From Synechococcaceae bacterium WB8_1B_136 (GTDB taxonomy: Bacteria; Cyanobacteriota; Cyanobacteriia; PCC-6307; Cyanobiaceae), in NCBI GenBank assembly GCA_010029175.1, contig RGNC01000134.1, positions 1 through 5,774 on the forward strand: a stretch of DNA of 5,774 bases, read 5' to 3'. The position numbers and the translations under genes are program-made. The notes beneath the pieces are model-generated. The model made no database searches. It was not told the DNA's origin and saw only the letters and a list, made by a program, of their open reading frames with translations. Of the stretch, positions 5,469 through 5,774 are shown piece after piece; within the stretch, counting starts at the first letter, position 1; each line of letters begins with the position of its first letter.

Positions 5469-5774
5469 GTGGCCGTTGCCGTCGCTGCTTCAGAAGTCGC
5501 CTCCGCGGGCACCGATCTGGTGCGCTCCTACCTGCGGGACATCGGCCGGGTGCCGCTGCTCTCCCATGAGCAGGAGATCACCCTGGGCCGTCAGGTGCAG
5601 GAGCTGATGGCCATCGAGGAGGTGGAGCAGGAGCTCAGCATGCGGGCCGGTGGTGCCAAGCCCAGCCCCGAGCAACTGGCCCAGGCCGCCGGCCTGACGC
5701 CCCAGCTGCTGAAGAAGCGGCTGCGGGCCGGGCAGCGGGCCAAGGAGCGGATGGTGGCGGCCAACCTGCGGTTG
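5469..5774 (+). CDS. sigma-70 family RNA polymerase sigma factor, group 2-like (5' part)
   Basis: The first 102 codons of a gene cut by the window edge. Residues 15-46 (TDLVRSYLRDIGRVPLLSHE and onward) are sigma region 1.2. Residues 64-92 form the nonconserved helical spacer, containing a PEQLAQAAGLTPQLLKKRL pattern. ERMVAANLRL (93-102) begins region 2, which binds core polymerase and the -10 element. The short Ala/Val/Ser-rich N-terminus and the IGRVPLLSHEQEI wording resemble cyanobacterial group 2 (SigB/SigC/SigD/SigE-like) factors rather than the principal SigA, which usually has a longer N-terminus; which paralogue cannot be told. GTG at 5469 is the only plausible start: an in-frame TAG lies at 5439-5441 and no ATG falls between that and the conserved region. 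AAGG ends only 2 nt before the GTG, too close for an ordinary Shine-Dalgarno site. Regions 2-4 lie outside the window. Confidence 0.9.
   Translation, partial: MAVAVAASEVASAGTDLVRSYLRDIGRVPLLSHEQEITLGRQVQELMAIEEVEQELSMRAGGAKPSPEQLAQAAGLTPQLLKKRLRAGQRAKERMVAANLRL

Overview
The window looks like a chromosomal segment of a high-GC picocyanobacterium of the Synechococcus/Cyanobium type. The clues are the GyrB N-terminus (KVQAAYGAEQIQVLEGLEP), a cyanobacterial group-2-like sigma factor (SYLRDIGRVPLLSHEQEI), the strong G/C bias at third codon positions, and tightly packed genes with few recognisable Shine-Dalgarno sites. The genus is inferred from protein style only; no rRNA or other marker is present.

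Left part (120-3276, all + strand): gyrB, a small exported SH3-like protein whose start overlaps the gyrB stop (TGATG), then two adjacent crcB/fluc genes for fluoride-channel subunits. Gaps are -1, 26 and 24 nt, so the four genes look like one transcription unit. There is no room for a fluoride riboswitch in front of the crcB pair. The two CrcB subunits have opposite positive-charge distributions, as expected for a heterodimer whose subunits insert in opposite orientations. This is the most informative feature of the window.

Middle part (3277-4001): a 161-nt convergent spacer holds an imperfect hairpin with about 16 paired bases (3328-3368). A glutathione peroxidase gene follows on the - strand (3438-3908), with a GC-rich stem enclosing its stop codon. 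A 93-nt divergent spacer then separates it from mgtE.

Right part (4002-5774, + strand): a complete mgtE (Mg2+ channel with N, CBS-pair and five-helix membrane domains), then 54 nt later a GTG-started sigma-70 family gene, cut by the window edge after 102 codons.

Functionally this is mostly housekeeping and homeostasis: DNA supercoiling, fluoride efflux, peroxide detoxification, Mg2+ uptake and transcription initiation. I saw no mobile element, CRISPR array, tRNA, rRNA or defence cassette, and no convincing undescribed multi-gene system. The points worth checking are the antiparallel CrcB pair and its altered pore motif, the coupling of an SH3-like exported protein to gyrB, and the intergenic hairpin.
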